From assembly GCF_963677155.1 (NCBI RefSeq), contig NZ_OY781884.1:2903501-2967500 (forward strand): a DNA stretch of 64,000 bases, read 5' to 3'. Position numbers and translations under genes: made by a program. A model generated the notes under the pieces. That model saw only the letters and a list, made by a program, of their open reading frames with translations. It was not told the origin of the DNA and ran no database searches. This stretch comes from an uncultured Draconibacterium sp. (GTDB taxonomy: Bacteria; Bacteroidota; Bacteroidia; Bacteroidales; Prolixibacteraceae). Numbering within the stretch: the first letter of the stretch is position 1; each line of letters starts with the position of its first letter. Positions 26,613-35,052 of the stretch are shown here, piece by piece.

Positions 26613-27971
26613 CTATTTTTTTGGTTCAGAGAGGATTTCTTTTTCTACACCTTTTTCTTCAGCATATTCCCAAATGGTGATTACCGGGAACATTTTTGCC
26701 AAAACAGTAATAATAAGCAGCGCAGCAGCAAAGGAGAAAATGGTAATCATTATCTCGATACTTGTTGGTGAGTAATGTTTAAAATAATCAGGAACATTTT
26801 GTACTGGCAAAAACGGGTGCTCCATTGTAGGAATTACAATAATGTAACGTTTTAACCACGATGCAATCAATACGAAAACCGAGATAATAGTTAACGGTAA
26901 CGGTTTTCTGAAAAATTTGAAAAGCATTAGGAATATCGGTAAAATCAAACCTGTCATTTGTGTCCACCAAAACATGGGAGCAAAACTTCCCACAAAAAGG
27001 TTGCGCAGGTGAATTCCTTCAGCGGTTTTCATTTTATAGGCAGGTACCCAAAATTCGTTGATGTTAAAATACAGGTAAACCAGGCAAACAAAAACCAGTA
27101 GTTTTCCCATGTAATCGAAATGCAGATCTTCAAAATATTCGCCTAAACGGTAACGAATCCGGTAGGCATACATTAATATTACCACTGCTGCGGCACCGGC
27201 AACAAATGCACCGGCAACAAAGTATGGCCCAAAAATGGTGGTATCCCAACCCGAACGCAAAGTGGCTGCAAACAGCCACGATGTTACAGTGTGGATGGAT
27301 AAACCTACCGGAATGATCAGAATCATAAGAATACGCATGGCATGGTAAACCAGTTTGTATTGTTCTGCATTTCCGTTCCAGCCAAGGGCCATTATCTTGT
27401 ATACCTTCATTTTCCAGGCGGGAATATCATCTCCGCCCCTGTCGCGAATTAATGCTAAATCGGGGATAAGTGGAATATAATAAAGCAATACCGAAATGGT
27501 AAGGTAGGTAGTAACTACTGTTACGTCCCATATAATTGGCGAGGCAAAACGTCCGTGTAAAAACACATTGAGAAAGCGATCAGGACGTCCCATGTCGTTT
27601 ATAATAATGATACCCGCTAAAGCTACTCCGGCAATTGCTACTTGCTCGGCAACACGTGAAATGGGGTGCGACCATTTTATTTTTAACAAGTGTAAAGAAG
27701 AGCTTATTAAAAAGCCGATTAGGCTAATTGCCACAAAAAACACAAAGTTGGCAATGTACATGCCCCACGAAACGTAGTCGCGCATACCGGTAACACCCAG
27801 TCCGTCGCGAATTTGTATTCCCCAGCCCCATAGTCCAACACCGGCAAACATAATGAGTATGAAATACCAAAAATTCGTGAGCTCGTCGCGTTTTACAATC
27901 GAGCGGGTGAGGTCGAAAGTTATTTTATCCAATAATTTCCGGGCTTCTTCCGGCGATTTTGTTTTTTCCAT
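26613..27971 (-). CDS. NrfD/PsrC-like quinol-interacting membrane subunit
   Basis: 452 aa, about ten hydrophobic helices, of the NrfD/PsrC family that binds menaquinol and exchanges electrons with a ferredoxin-like partner. Family-typical segments include MRDYVSWGMYIANFVFFVAI and INDMGRPDRFLNV. It is 19 bases downstream of the 4Fe-4S gene and 6 upstream of the cytochrome c gene. No molybdopterin subunit is present, so the trio looks like a minimal quinol:cytochrome c reductase rather than a polysulfide or nitrite reductase. Confidence 0.88.
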   Translation of the reverse strand: MEKTKSPEEARKLLDKITFDLTRSIVKRDELTNFWYFILIMFAGVGLWGWGIQIRDGLGVTGMRDYVSWGMYIANFVFFVAISLIGFLISSSLHLLKIKWSHPISRVAEQVAIAGVALAGIIIINDMGRPDRFLNVFLHGRFASPIIWDVTVVTTYLTISVLLYYIPLIPDLALIRDRGGDDIPAWKMKVYKIMALGWNGNAEQYKLVYHAMRILMILIIPVGLSIHTVTSWLFAATLRSGWDTTIFGPYFVAGAFVAGAAAVVILMYAYRIRYRLGEYFEDLHFDYMGKLLVFVCLVYLYFNINEFWVPAYKMKTAEGIHLRNLFVGSFAPMFWWTQMTGLILPIFLMLFKFFRKPLPLTIISVFVLIASWLKRYIIVIPTMEHPFLPVQNVPDYFKHYSPTSIEIMITIFSFAAALLIITVLAKMFPVITIWEYAEEKGVEKEILSEPKK

Positions 27972-27990
27972 CGTTTAAAGTTTAGTCGAT

Positions 27991-28908
27991 TTATGAGTGG
28001 TGTTCTTCAATTTCGCCCTGAAACGGGAATGCCCTATCTTTTGGTGGCAGGTAATAAACTCGTGGTTTTGTACCCAATTCCGGCATTAATGTATAAGCTG
28101 CATTGTCTCTTACTAACTTGCTAAAGCTCACCGTTTCGTGTGTAGTTCCGTTGGTAACCGCATCTTCGTTTTGGTCGCCAAACCAGTAAACTCCGTTGGG
28201 GCACGACGAAACACATGTTGGTAGTTTTCCATCGCGCAAACGGTCGGCACTGAATAAACATTTTGAAATAGTACCTTTTTTCTGCGGAACGTTGGCTTCT
28301 ATATTATAAGTAACACCTTCGTATTTTTCTGCATCGCGTGGCTCGAACCAGTTGAAAACCCTTGCCGAATACGGACAGGCTGCAATACAAAAACGGCACC
28401 CTATACAGCGCTCATTATCAATAAGAACAATACCGTCTTCGCGTTTAAATGTGGCGTTAACCGGACAAACTTTTGTACATGGCGGGTTATCGCAATGCTG
28501 ACATGGTTTTGGCATGTAGTACGGAGCTGTGTCTTCAGCATCCTGCATTTGCAATACATTAATATGATGTTGCTCCGGACGTAATTGGTGATGTTTTTGG
28601 CAGCCTTTCATACATTCGCGTGCATTCCTGCATTTCGATAAATCGATAACCATCACAAACTTGCGGTTTGGTAAGCCTTTCCGTCCTCGCTTTTGTTGTT
28701 CTGTGAGGTTCGGCATATCGGCCGGTTTTAGCTGTGCTTTGCTCACTTCAACAAGTTCTCCGCTCGATGTAAGCAGTTTAATTGTATCTCCCGAGGCGGT
28801 CTCTACCTGGTTGCATGAACTTAATAGACTGGAGCCTCCAACTAGTCCGGCTGCACCAACCGATACACCCAACTTTTTTACGAAATTTCTGCGTGATTTA
28901 TTTTCCAT
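27991..28908 (-). CDS. Tat-exported 4Fe-4S ferredoxin-type subunit (DmsB/NrfC/HybA-like)
   Basis: 305 aa. The N-terminus has a twin-arginine motif (SRRNFVKK) and then LLSSC, a possible lipobox at residue 32, so the protein is probably exported folded and may be lipid-anchored. Cys clusters for up to four 4Fe-4S centres are visible: CRNARECMKGC, CQHCDNPPCTKVCP, CIGCRFCIAACP and a C-terminal CVSSCPNG region. It is the first gene of the long cco/cyd run and partner of the NrfD-like protein. Confidence 0.9.
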   Translation of the reverse strand: MENKSRRNFVKKLGVSVGAAGLVGGSSLLSSCNQVETASGDTIKLLTSSGELVEVSKAQLKPADMPNLTEQQKRGRKGLPNRKFVMVIDLSKCRNARECMKGCQKHHQLRPEQHHINVLQMQDAEDTAPYYMPKPCQHCDNPPCTKVCPVNATFKREDGIVLIDNERCIGCRFCIAACPYSARVFNWFEPRDAEKYEGVTYNIEANVPQKKGTISKCLFSADRLRDGKLPTCVSSCPNGVYWFGDQNEDAVTNGTTHETVSFSKLVRDNAAYTLMPELGTKPRVYYLPPKDRAFPFQGEIEEHHS

Positions 28909-28973
28909 AAAAAGACATTTTTTTAGAACTATAGTGCTAAATCCAATGCTAAATTCAGCTAAATTTGGTTTCT

Positions 28974-29004
28974 CAACCTTACGAATTTATAAAATAAGCG
29001 CAAA
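28974..29004 (-). promoter_or_regulatory. Putative promoter of the quinol reductase/cbb3 operon
   Basis: On the minus strand TTTG-N19-TAAGGTTG, one mismatch from the Bacteroidetes consensus TTTG-N19-TAnnTTTG. It would start transcription roughly 60 bases before the 4Fe-4S gene's ATG. Confidence 0.55.
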
Positions 29005-29577
29005 GCGGCAAACTAATCCGGTCATCTTGATAATAAAAGACTAATTTAACTTTAAATGTTATAAGTGAGTAAGTTACAGTGTTTTTCTGTGTTTGTGAAA
29101 TTTTATCTTTGCTTTAATAACTTGATATTTGATGAGATAGGTTTTAGAGCCCTGAAAAAATATTTCTTTCGGGTGAACAAATATATTCTCGTGTTGTTTA
29201 TAATGGATTTTTTTGAGGGGCTGAGCTTCTTTGTAGTGTGATGAATATCACATATGAATGTGTTGTAAAACATGTTTTAAATAAGCATTGCTCACTTTCT
29301 GAATGGTATAAAGTTACAGGATTTCCTGAAAATTCAAGTTTTTAGCTTTATATACTTCGAGCTAAAATATTGCAAGAAAGAAGTCGATTTGTAAAAAAAT
29401 AGAAGAAACTGATTCTTTACATAAACATTATCAGGGTTTTGTCGTTTTATCATATGAAAAAGGGTAAAAAGGTATTATTGTTTTTAGCAGAGACTGAAGT
29501 TTACAAAACTTAAAAACGATAATAGCGTATTAGCCTTTAAAAACTAAATAAACCTTGCCGTATATTGATCTGGCTCT
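29005..29577. other. Divergent regulatory region between the cbb3 and caa3 operons
   Basis: No gene is apparent in these 573 bases; with the first 96 bases they form the 669-base gap between two divergent respiratory operons. It holds a CRP/FNR-type palindrome at 29237-29252, almost exactly at the midpoint, and a 12-bp palindrome AAAACATGTTTT at 29267-29278. I could not find a clear promoter for the SCO/caa3 side. Confidence 0.6.
29237..29252. promoter_or_regulatory. CRP/FNR-family operator-like palindrome
   Basis: TGTGATGAATATCACA fits TGTGA-N6-TCACA, the CRP-type consensus, exactly. It lies about 330 bases from each flanking start codon. A loose promoter-like arrangement (TTTG at 29230, TATGAATG at 29253) brackets it. 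A CRP/FNR-family regulator controlling both operons is a reasonable inference. Confidence 0.55.
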
Positions 29578-30387
29578 ATGAAAAAGACTGTAACCTATAT
29601 TACCACGTTTCTTGCAGGTATCTTTCTTTTACTTGCTCATAGCTCAAATGCTCAAAGTGTTATTAATCCTGCTGCAACCGACGATGATGTTGAAATCGGA
29701 GTTGTTGAACATCTCGACGATTATTTACCCGACAGCATCTCTCTTATTAATGAAGCTGGCGAACAGGTTTGGTTGTCCGAGCTCATTGATAAACCAACAA
29801 TTCTGAATTTTGTGTATTACCGTTGCCCGGGAATTTGCAGCCCTTTGATGGAAGCGGTTGCCGGGGTAATGGATAAATCAGATCTTGTTCCCGGAGAAGA
29901 TTACCAGGTGTTAACCATTAGTTTCGATCCGGGTGAGACAATTGACTTGGGGATTAGAAAAAAGAATAACTACCTGGGACTGATGAATAATCCAGGAAAA
30001 GTTGAAGAAGCAAAAACCGGTTGGTTGTTTTTTGTTTCCGACAGTGCCAGTATAATTAAAGCTACCAATGCAACAGGTTTTAAGTACAAGAAAACCGGTA
30101 ACGATTTTACACATGCAGCTTCGTTAATTGTTATTAGCCCCGATGAAAAAATTACCCGTTATTTAAATGGCCTGTACTTTTTGCCGTTCGAATGGAAAAT
30201 GGCTATTGTAGAAGCTTCGAAAGGCCAGTCGGGACCAACCCTGAACAAAGTATTGCGTTTTTGTTATTCCTATGATCCGCAAGGACAAACTTATGTATTA
30301 AATATAACTAAAGTTAGCGGAGTCATAATAATATTTTTCGGACTGGTTTTACTGCTGTTTCTGGTATTAAAACCAAAGAAAAAGTAA
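29578..30387 (+). CDS. SCO1/SenC-family copper chaperone
   Basis: 269 aa: signal peptide (about 1-25), thioredoxin-like SCO domain with the copper ligands CPGIC (C83, C87) and a distal His in NDFTHAAS, and a C-terminal membrane helix (about 245-264). SCO proteins help load the CuA site of cytochrome c oxidase subunit II. It is the first gene of the caa3 operon, 15 bases ahead of subunit I. The C-terminal anchor is additional to the usual N-terminal one. Confidence 0.93.
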   Translation: MKKTVTYITTFLAGIFLLLAHSSNAQSVINPAATDDDVEIGVVEHLDDYLPDSISLINEAGEQVWLSELIDKPTILNFVYYRCPGICSPLMEAVAGVMDKSDLVPGEDYQVLTISFDPGETIDLGIRKKNNYLGLMNNPGKVEEAKTGWLFFVSDSASIIKATNATGFKYKKTGNDFTHAASLIVISPDEKITRYLNGLYFLPFEWKMAIVEASKGQSGPTLNKVLRFCYSYDPQGQTYVLNITKVSGVIIIFFGLVLLLFLVLKPKKK

Positions 30388-30402
30388 ATTAAACTAAACT
30401 TT

Positions 30403-32016
30403 ATGCATACAACAAATGCTGTTAATGGAGCAAATTACTTAACCTATCAAGGGAAATACAAGGGTTTGCTTGGCTGGATCTTATCCACTGACCATAAACG
30501 TATTGGTCTTCTTTATTTGTATTCGATAGCTGCTATGTTTGCAACGGGTGTTTTGTTAGGGCTTGCCATGAAATTTGAATTGCTTGCTCCCGGTAAAACA
30601 ATTATGGATGCACAAACTTATAACGCTACGTTTACGGTTCATGGTGTTATAATGATTTTTATGGTGGTAGTGCCCGGTTTACCTGCGGTTTTTGGAAACC
30701 TAATGATGCCCATAATGATTGGAGCAAAAGATGTGGCTTTTCCAAAGCTTAATTTGCTGTCGTGGTGGTTGTACATTGCCGGAGTAGTTTTGGTGCTTTG
30801 CGCACTACTGTTTGGATCGGGTTCGCCTGACACTGGCTGGACTTTTTATGCACCCTACAGTTTTAAAACCGGAACCAATTTACTTCCTGCAGTATTCGGG
30901 GCATTTGTTTTAGGTTTTTCTTCCATCTTAACCGGGTTAAACTTTTTGGTAACCATTCACCGCTTGCGTTGCCCCGGAATGAAATGGACAAAGCTTCCGC
31001 TATTTGTCTGGACTTTGTACGGAACAGCCTGGATTCAATTGCTGGCAACACCGGTGGTTGGAATCACTCTGGTGTTAGTTGCATTGGAAAGAGTGTTCGG
31101 TGTAGGCGTTTTTGATCCGGCTTTGGGGGGTGATCCTGTTCTGTATCAACACCTGTTTTGGATTTACTCGCACCCGGCAGTTTATATTATGATTCTGCCT
31201 GCCATGGGAGCTATTTCGGAGATAATTCCAACATTTTCGCAAAAACATATTTTTGGATATAAAGCAATTATCGCTTCAACACTGGCTATTGCATTTGTGG
31301 GTTACCTGGTATGGGGGCATCACATGTTTACTGCCGGAATGAGCGGAACTGCACAATATTATTTTTCACTCCTCACATTTATTGTTGCCATACCAAGTGC
31401 AATAAAAGTATTTAACTGGATATCGACGATGTATAAAGGATCGATTAATATCCAAACGCCCTTTTACTGGGCAGTGTCATTCATATTTGTGTTTATGGTT
31501 GGTGGTTTAAGCGGCCTTGTTTTGGGGGCACTGGCTACCGATATTTACGTGCACGACACTGCCTTTGTTGTTGCTCACTTCCATTACATTGTTTTTGGCG
31601 GAACAGGCTTTGCCTTTTTTGCGGCAATGCACTACTGGTTCCCGAAAATATTTGGAAGAATGTATGATAAGGCCTGGGCCAATGTTGGCTGGCTGATTTT
31701 CACCATTGGTTTCCTGGCGTTGTATTCGCCCATGTTCTATCTCGGGATGATGGGAATGCCAAGGCGTTATTACGATTACCTCGAAGAGTTCCATGGTGGA
31801 AATATCCTGAGCACTATTGGCTCGTGGGTATTGGTAACCGGTTTTATCATCATTGTTGTAAACCTGGTTCGCTCGGCCCGAAAAGGACCAGCTGCTGAAA
31901 TGAATCCGTGGCACAGTAAAACACTGGAATGGACAGTTACTTCGCCGCCACCGGTATTAAATTTTGAGAAAGAACCTGTATTGGGAGAAAAAGACGGACC
32001 TTATAACTATGACTAA
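30403..32016 (+). CDS. ctaD: Cytochrome c oxidase subunit I (aa3/caa3 type)
   Basis: 537 aa, about 12 helices; carries heme a, heme a3 and CuB. Visible markers: STDHKRIGLLYLY at the N-terminus, TVHGVIMIF (heme a His), HPAVYIMILPAMGAISEI (CuB His-Tyr region), GHHMFTAGM (two CuB His) and VVAHFHYIVFGG (heme a3/a His). It pumps protons while reducing O2. The stop codon overlaps the start of subunit III (ATGACTAA). Confidence 0.96.
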   Translation: MHTTNAVNGANYLTYQGKYKGLLGWILSTDHKRIGLLYLYSIAAMFATGVLLGLAMKFELLAPGKTIMDAQTYNATFTVHGVIMIFMVVVPGLPAVFGNLMMPIMIGAKDVAFPKLNLLSWWLYIAGVVLVLCALLFGSGSPDTGWTFYAPYSFKTGTNLLPAVFGAFVLGFSSILTGLNFLVTIHRLRCPGMKWTKLPLFVWTLYGTAWIQLLATPVVGITLVLVALERVFGVGVFDPALGGDPVLYQHLFWIYSHPAVYIMILPAMGAISEIIPTFSQKHIFGYKAIIASTLAIAFVGYLVWGHHMFTAGMSGTAQYYFSLLTFIVAIPSAIKVFNWISTMYKGSINIQTPFYWAVSFIFVFMVGGLSGLVLGALATDIYVHDTAFVVAHFHYIVFGGTGFAFFAAMHYWFPKIFGRMYDKAWANVGWLIFTIGFLALYSPMFYLGMMGMPRRYYDYLEEFHGGNILSTIGSWVLVTGFIIIVVNLVRSARKGPAAEMNPWHSKTLEWTVTSPPPVLNFEKEPVLGEKDGPYNYD

Positions 32017-32647
32017 TATGGCTGAACATCAACATGCTCATGTGGAGCACCCCGACATGTACGATCCTGAATCGTCGAAAATCGGAATGTGGCTGTTTAT
32101 TTTTACAGAACTACTGTTGTTTGGTGGCCTGTTTATTGTTTACTCGGTATATCGTTATCTGAATCCCGACGCTTTTCACCTGGCGGCCGAAGAACTAAAT
32201 ACTTTTATTGGCTCATTTAATACCGTTATTCTTCTGATTAGCAGTATGACCATTGCTATGTCGACCACCGCTTTGCAAAAAGGACATAAAAAAGTGGCTA
32301 TTGCACTGGTGGTAATAACTTTCATTATTGGTATTGGCTTTTTGGTGAATAAGTATTTTGAATGGGGGGTAAAATTCTCGCACGGAATCTGGCCGGGATC
32401 AGAACAGATGCTAAATGAAATGAGTCAGGGCGAAATTTTATTCTTCGGACTTTATTTTGTGATGACCGGACTTCATGCACTGCACATTATTGTCGGGCTG
32501 ATAATTATGGGCTTCGCAATACGAGGTGTTGCCAATGGAAAAGTAAATGCCAAACGCCCGTCGTTACTCGAAAATTGTGGCCTGTACTGGCACCTTGTCG
32601 ACTTGATCTGGATTTTCCTGTTCCCGCTATTTTATCTCATCCATTAA
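32009..32647 (+). CDS. ctaE: Cytochrome c oxidase subunit III
   Basis: 212 aa, about five helices, from the ATG at 32009 that overlaps the ctaD stop; another in-frame ATG is at 32018 and the frame stays open to 31964. Recognisable segments are SSKIGMWLFIFTELLLFGG (with the conserved Glu) and GLHALHIIVGL. The final GLYWHLVDLIWIFLFPLFYL is the typical family end. No metal centre; stabilises subunit I and lines an oxygen path. Confidence 0.94.
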   Translation: MTNMAEHQHAHVEHPDMYDPESSKIGMWLFIFTELLLFGGLFIVYSVYRYLNPDAFHLAAEELNTFIGSFNTVILLISSMTIAMSTTALQKGHKKVAIALVVITFIIGIGFLVNKYFEWGVKFSHGIWPGSEQMLNEMSQGEILFFGLYFVMTGLHALHIIVGLIIMGFAIRGVANGKVNAKRPSLLENCGLYWHLVDLIWIFLFPLFYLIH

Positions 32648-32657
32648 AACTAATACT

Positions 32658-32945
32658 ATGTCAGAAGATAAACATCATATTGTTCCGTATCGATTATACG
32701 TCATTGTTTTGGTGGCGCTGTTGGCACTAACTTTTGGGTCGATAGGAATTACCTCGATAGAACTGGGCGAATTTACCGTTGCGGCAGCCTTGCTGTTTGC
32801 CGTAGTAAAGTCGGCACTGGTGTTAACGTACTTTATGCACCTTAAATACGACAAACCATACATTAAATTGATGGTGGCCTTTGTGTTTGCCATTTTTGTG
32901 GTTGTAATTGTGATAACCTTTTTAGATTACCTCTATAGAGTATAA
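32658..32945 (+). CDS. ctaF: Cytochrome c oxidase subunit IV (caa3 type)
   Basis: 95 aa with three hydrophobic helices. YFMHLKYDKPYIKLM between helices two and three is the characteristic motif of prokaryotic COX IV. Tightly packed between subunits III and II (10 and 2 bases). Confidence 0.88.
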   Translation: MSEDKHHIVPYRLYVIVLVALLALTFGSIGITSIELGEFTVAAALLFAVVKSALVLTYFMHLKYDKPYIKLMVAFVFAIFVVVIVITFLDYLYRV

Positions 32946-32947
32946 CT

Positions 32948-33898
32948 ATGTATAGCTCAGAAATAACCAAAGCCTCAAATTTTGTTCAGGGTGTCGACAC
33001 TGCATTTCTTGTCATAATGGGCATATCGTTTTTGTTCCTTATTGGGCTAACGGTGGTAATGCTGGTGTTTATTTTTAAATACAACAAGAAAAGGAACCCA
33101 AAAGCAACACAGATTGAAGGAAGTACCAAGCTCGAAATCATTTGGACTGTTATTCCTTTTCTTATTACCATGCTGATGTTTTACTACGGCTGGGCAGGTT
33201 GGAAACCCATGCAGCGGGCACCAAAAGATGCGATGGAAATTACCGCTTACGGGCGTATGTGGAACTTTAGTTTTGAGTACGAAAATGGCCGTCGCACCGA
33301 CACGCTTTTCCTGCCAAAGGATCAGCCGGTAAAACTCAACCTGGTGGCTATGGATGTGTTGCACAGCCTTTATATCCCGGCTTTTCGTGTAAAACAGGAT
33401 ATGGTACCCGGCAAAAAGGATAACTTCATGTGGTTTGAGCCGCAAAAAGTGGGAACCTACGAGTTGTTTTGTGCCGAATATTGTGGGTTGCAGCACTCCT
33501 ACATGTACACTTATGTGGAGGTGATGGAAGATTCAGCTTTTCAGGCATGGATTACGGATACAACAAGTGTTGCTGCCTCGGTTGCCGAAATAGAATCGCC
33601 GGCGGCTACCGGAAAACGTATTATGCAAAACATTGGCTGCTTTGCCTGTCACACGCTTGACGGAACAAAACTGGTTGGGCCAAGTTTTAAAGGTATTTGG
33701 GGTGAAGAACAAACGGTAAAAACCGGAGGCGAAACACGGCAGATTGTGGTTGATGAGGAATACATCCGAAAATCGATTTACGAACCCAATGCCGATGTTG
33801 TGGATGGCTTTAACAAAGGATTAATGGTATCATACGAAGGGCAACTTTCGGATGATGATATTGATAATATTATTGAATACCTGAAAACGGTGAAATAA
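32948..33898 (+). CDS. ctaC: Cytochrome c oxidase subunit II with fused cytochrome c domain
   Basis: 316 aa. Two membrane helices (about 18-43 and 63-82), a cupredoxin domain with CuA ligands His139, C175, C179, H183 and M186, then a cytochrome c domain with heme motif CFACH (231-235). The heme fusion defines a caa3-type enzyme that accepts electrons through its own heme. There is no signal peptide; the first helix serves as anchor. It is the last gene of the oxidase operon, whereas subunit II more often comes first. Confidence 0.95.
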   Translation: MYSSEITKASNFVQGVDTAFLVIMGISFLFLIGLTVVMLVFIFKYNKKRNPKATQIEGSTKLEIIWTVIPFLITMLMFYYGWAGWKPMQRAPKDAMEITAYGRMWNFSFEYENGRRTDTLFLPKDQPVKLNLVAMDVLHSLYIPAFRVKQDMVPGKKDNFMWFEPQKVGTYELFCAEYCGLQHSYMYTYVEVMEDSAFQAWITDTTSVAASVAEIESPAATGKRIMQNIGCFACHTLDGTKLVGPSFKGIWGEEQTVKTGGETRQIVVDEEYIRKSIYEPNADVVDGFNKGLMVSYEGQLSDDDIDNIIEYLKTVK

Positions 33899-33902
33899 CA
33901 AC

Positions 33903-33934
33903 AAGGCAAAAGTTTAAAGGATAAAGGCAAAAGT
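33903..33934 (+). repeat. AAGGCAAAAGT short-repeat cluster
   Basis: Two copies of AAGGCAAAAGT, at 33903 and 33924, just past the caa3 operon. The same word recurs at 47548, 47999 (reverse), 48040 (reverse) and 63488. Confidence 0.6.
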
Positions 33935-34004
33935 TGAGTGTCGCAAATTTAAAATCGGCCACAGCCAAATCCCAATCGTAGTATCGGGAGCAAAAGTAAA
34001 AGTG

Positions 34005-34030
34005 TCATCCTGAGCGTAGTCGAAGGATGA
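34005..34030. repeat. Short REP-like palindrome
   Basis: TCATCCT (34005-34011) pairs with AGGATGA (34024-34030) around the loop GAGCGTAGTCGA. It is related in its GTCAT start to the longer palindromes elsewhere in the window. Confidence 0.55.
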
Positions 34031-34122
34031 ATATCGAATAATGATTAACGATTTAAGATTTTAGAACGAATGTGTAAAGTGCTATTGTTTCTTATGTGAT
34101 CTGGGGGATTCAAAAAAAAACA

Positions 34123-34983
34123 ATGAAAGAACAGCTAAAAATAATATACGAATTGGGCAAGGTGCGAATATCGCTACCCATTGCTTTGTCGGCATTAACC
34201 GGTTATGTGCTTTTTACCCATGCCGTTGATGCACAAGGATGGTGGTTGTTGTTCGGTGTATTTTTTATGGCTTGCAGTTCAAGTGTTCTTAACCACTGGC
34301 AGGAGCGCGATGTTGATGCACAGATGCCACGCACAAAAGACCGCCCGTTACCTTCGGGAAGGATTAGCCCTAAAAATGCATTTTTGGTAGCTATTGGTTT
34401 TGCAGTTCTTGGTTCAGTTATTCTTATTTTTAGTAATCCGCCAATGGCTTTGCTTTTAAGCTGGCTAACGCTTTTCTTTTACAATGGCGTTTATACACCG
34501 CTAAAAAAAGTATCGGCGTTTGCCGTAATTCCTGGCTCTATGGTAGGGGCAATTCCCCCAATGATAGGTTGGGCCGGAGCAGGTGGAAGTCTCACGTCAG
34601 AAGTTATTTTAATGGTAGCTGCCTTCTTTTTTATCGGGCAAATACCACATTTCTGGTTACTGCTTTTAATGTTTGGCGAGCAATACAAACTGGCGAAAAT
34701 GCCCAGCCTGAACCAGCTTTTTTCCGAACTACAAATAAAACGGGTAACCTACACCTGGATTCTTACAACAGTGGCATCTGCATTTCTGGTTATCTTTTTC
34801 GTTATTGGTAACAAACTCATCATGTTTTTGCTGATGTTTTACATCTTTTACCTGCTGTCGTCGCTTACCATGGCCGTTTTTGTTCAGGACGAATTTAAAG
34901 TGCGTCCATCATTCTATAAACTCAACTTCCTTTACCTTTTTATGATGATCTTTTTAATTGTTGACAGTTTGGTTCATACATAA
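34123..34983 (+). CDS. ctaB: Protoheme IX farnesyltransferase (heme O synthase), UbiA family
   Basis: 286 aa, about eight to nine helices. The aspartate-rich prenyl-diphosphate site is NHWQERDVDAQMPRTKDRPL (from residue 57), and the second site lies near GQIPHFWLLLLMF. Makes heme O, precursor of the heme A used by the neighbouring caa3 oxidase. The ATG at 34123 (MKEQLKIIYE) is preferred over the earlier in-frame start at 34096. It is 224 bases past ctaC. A heme A synthase (ctaA) is not in this window. Confidence 0.92.
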   Translation: MKEQLKIIYELGKVRISLPIALSALTGYVLFTHAVDAQGWWLLFGVFFMACSSSVLNHWQERDVDAQMPRTKDRPLPSGRISPKNAFLVAIGFAVLGSVILIFSNPPMALLLSWLTLFFYNGVYTPLKKVSAFAVIPGSMVGAIPPMIGWAGAGGSLTSEVILMVAAFFFIGQIPHFWLLLLMFGEQYKLAKMPSLNQLFSELQIKRVTYTWILTTVASAFLVIFFVIGNKLIMFLLMFYIFYLLSSLTMAVFVQDEFKVRPSFYKLNFLYLFMMIFLIVDSLVHT

Positions 34984-35017
34984 AGTAGTGTAACCTTACT
35001 GTGCAGTTTATTTTAAC

Positions 35018-35025
35018 TACATTTG
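35018..35025 (+). promoter_or_regulatory. Putative -7 box of the RNA helicase gene
   Basis: TACATTTG matches TAnnTTTG, 27 bases before the start codon. The -33 region 19 bases upstream is only CTTA, so the match is partial. Confidence 0.4.
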
Positions 35026-35052
35026 TAAGCACATATTTATTAAAAGTATTGA

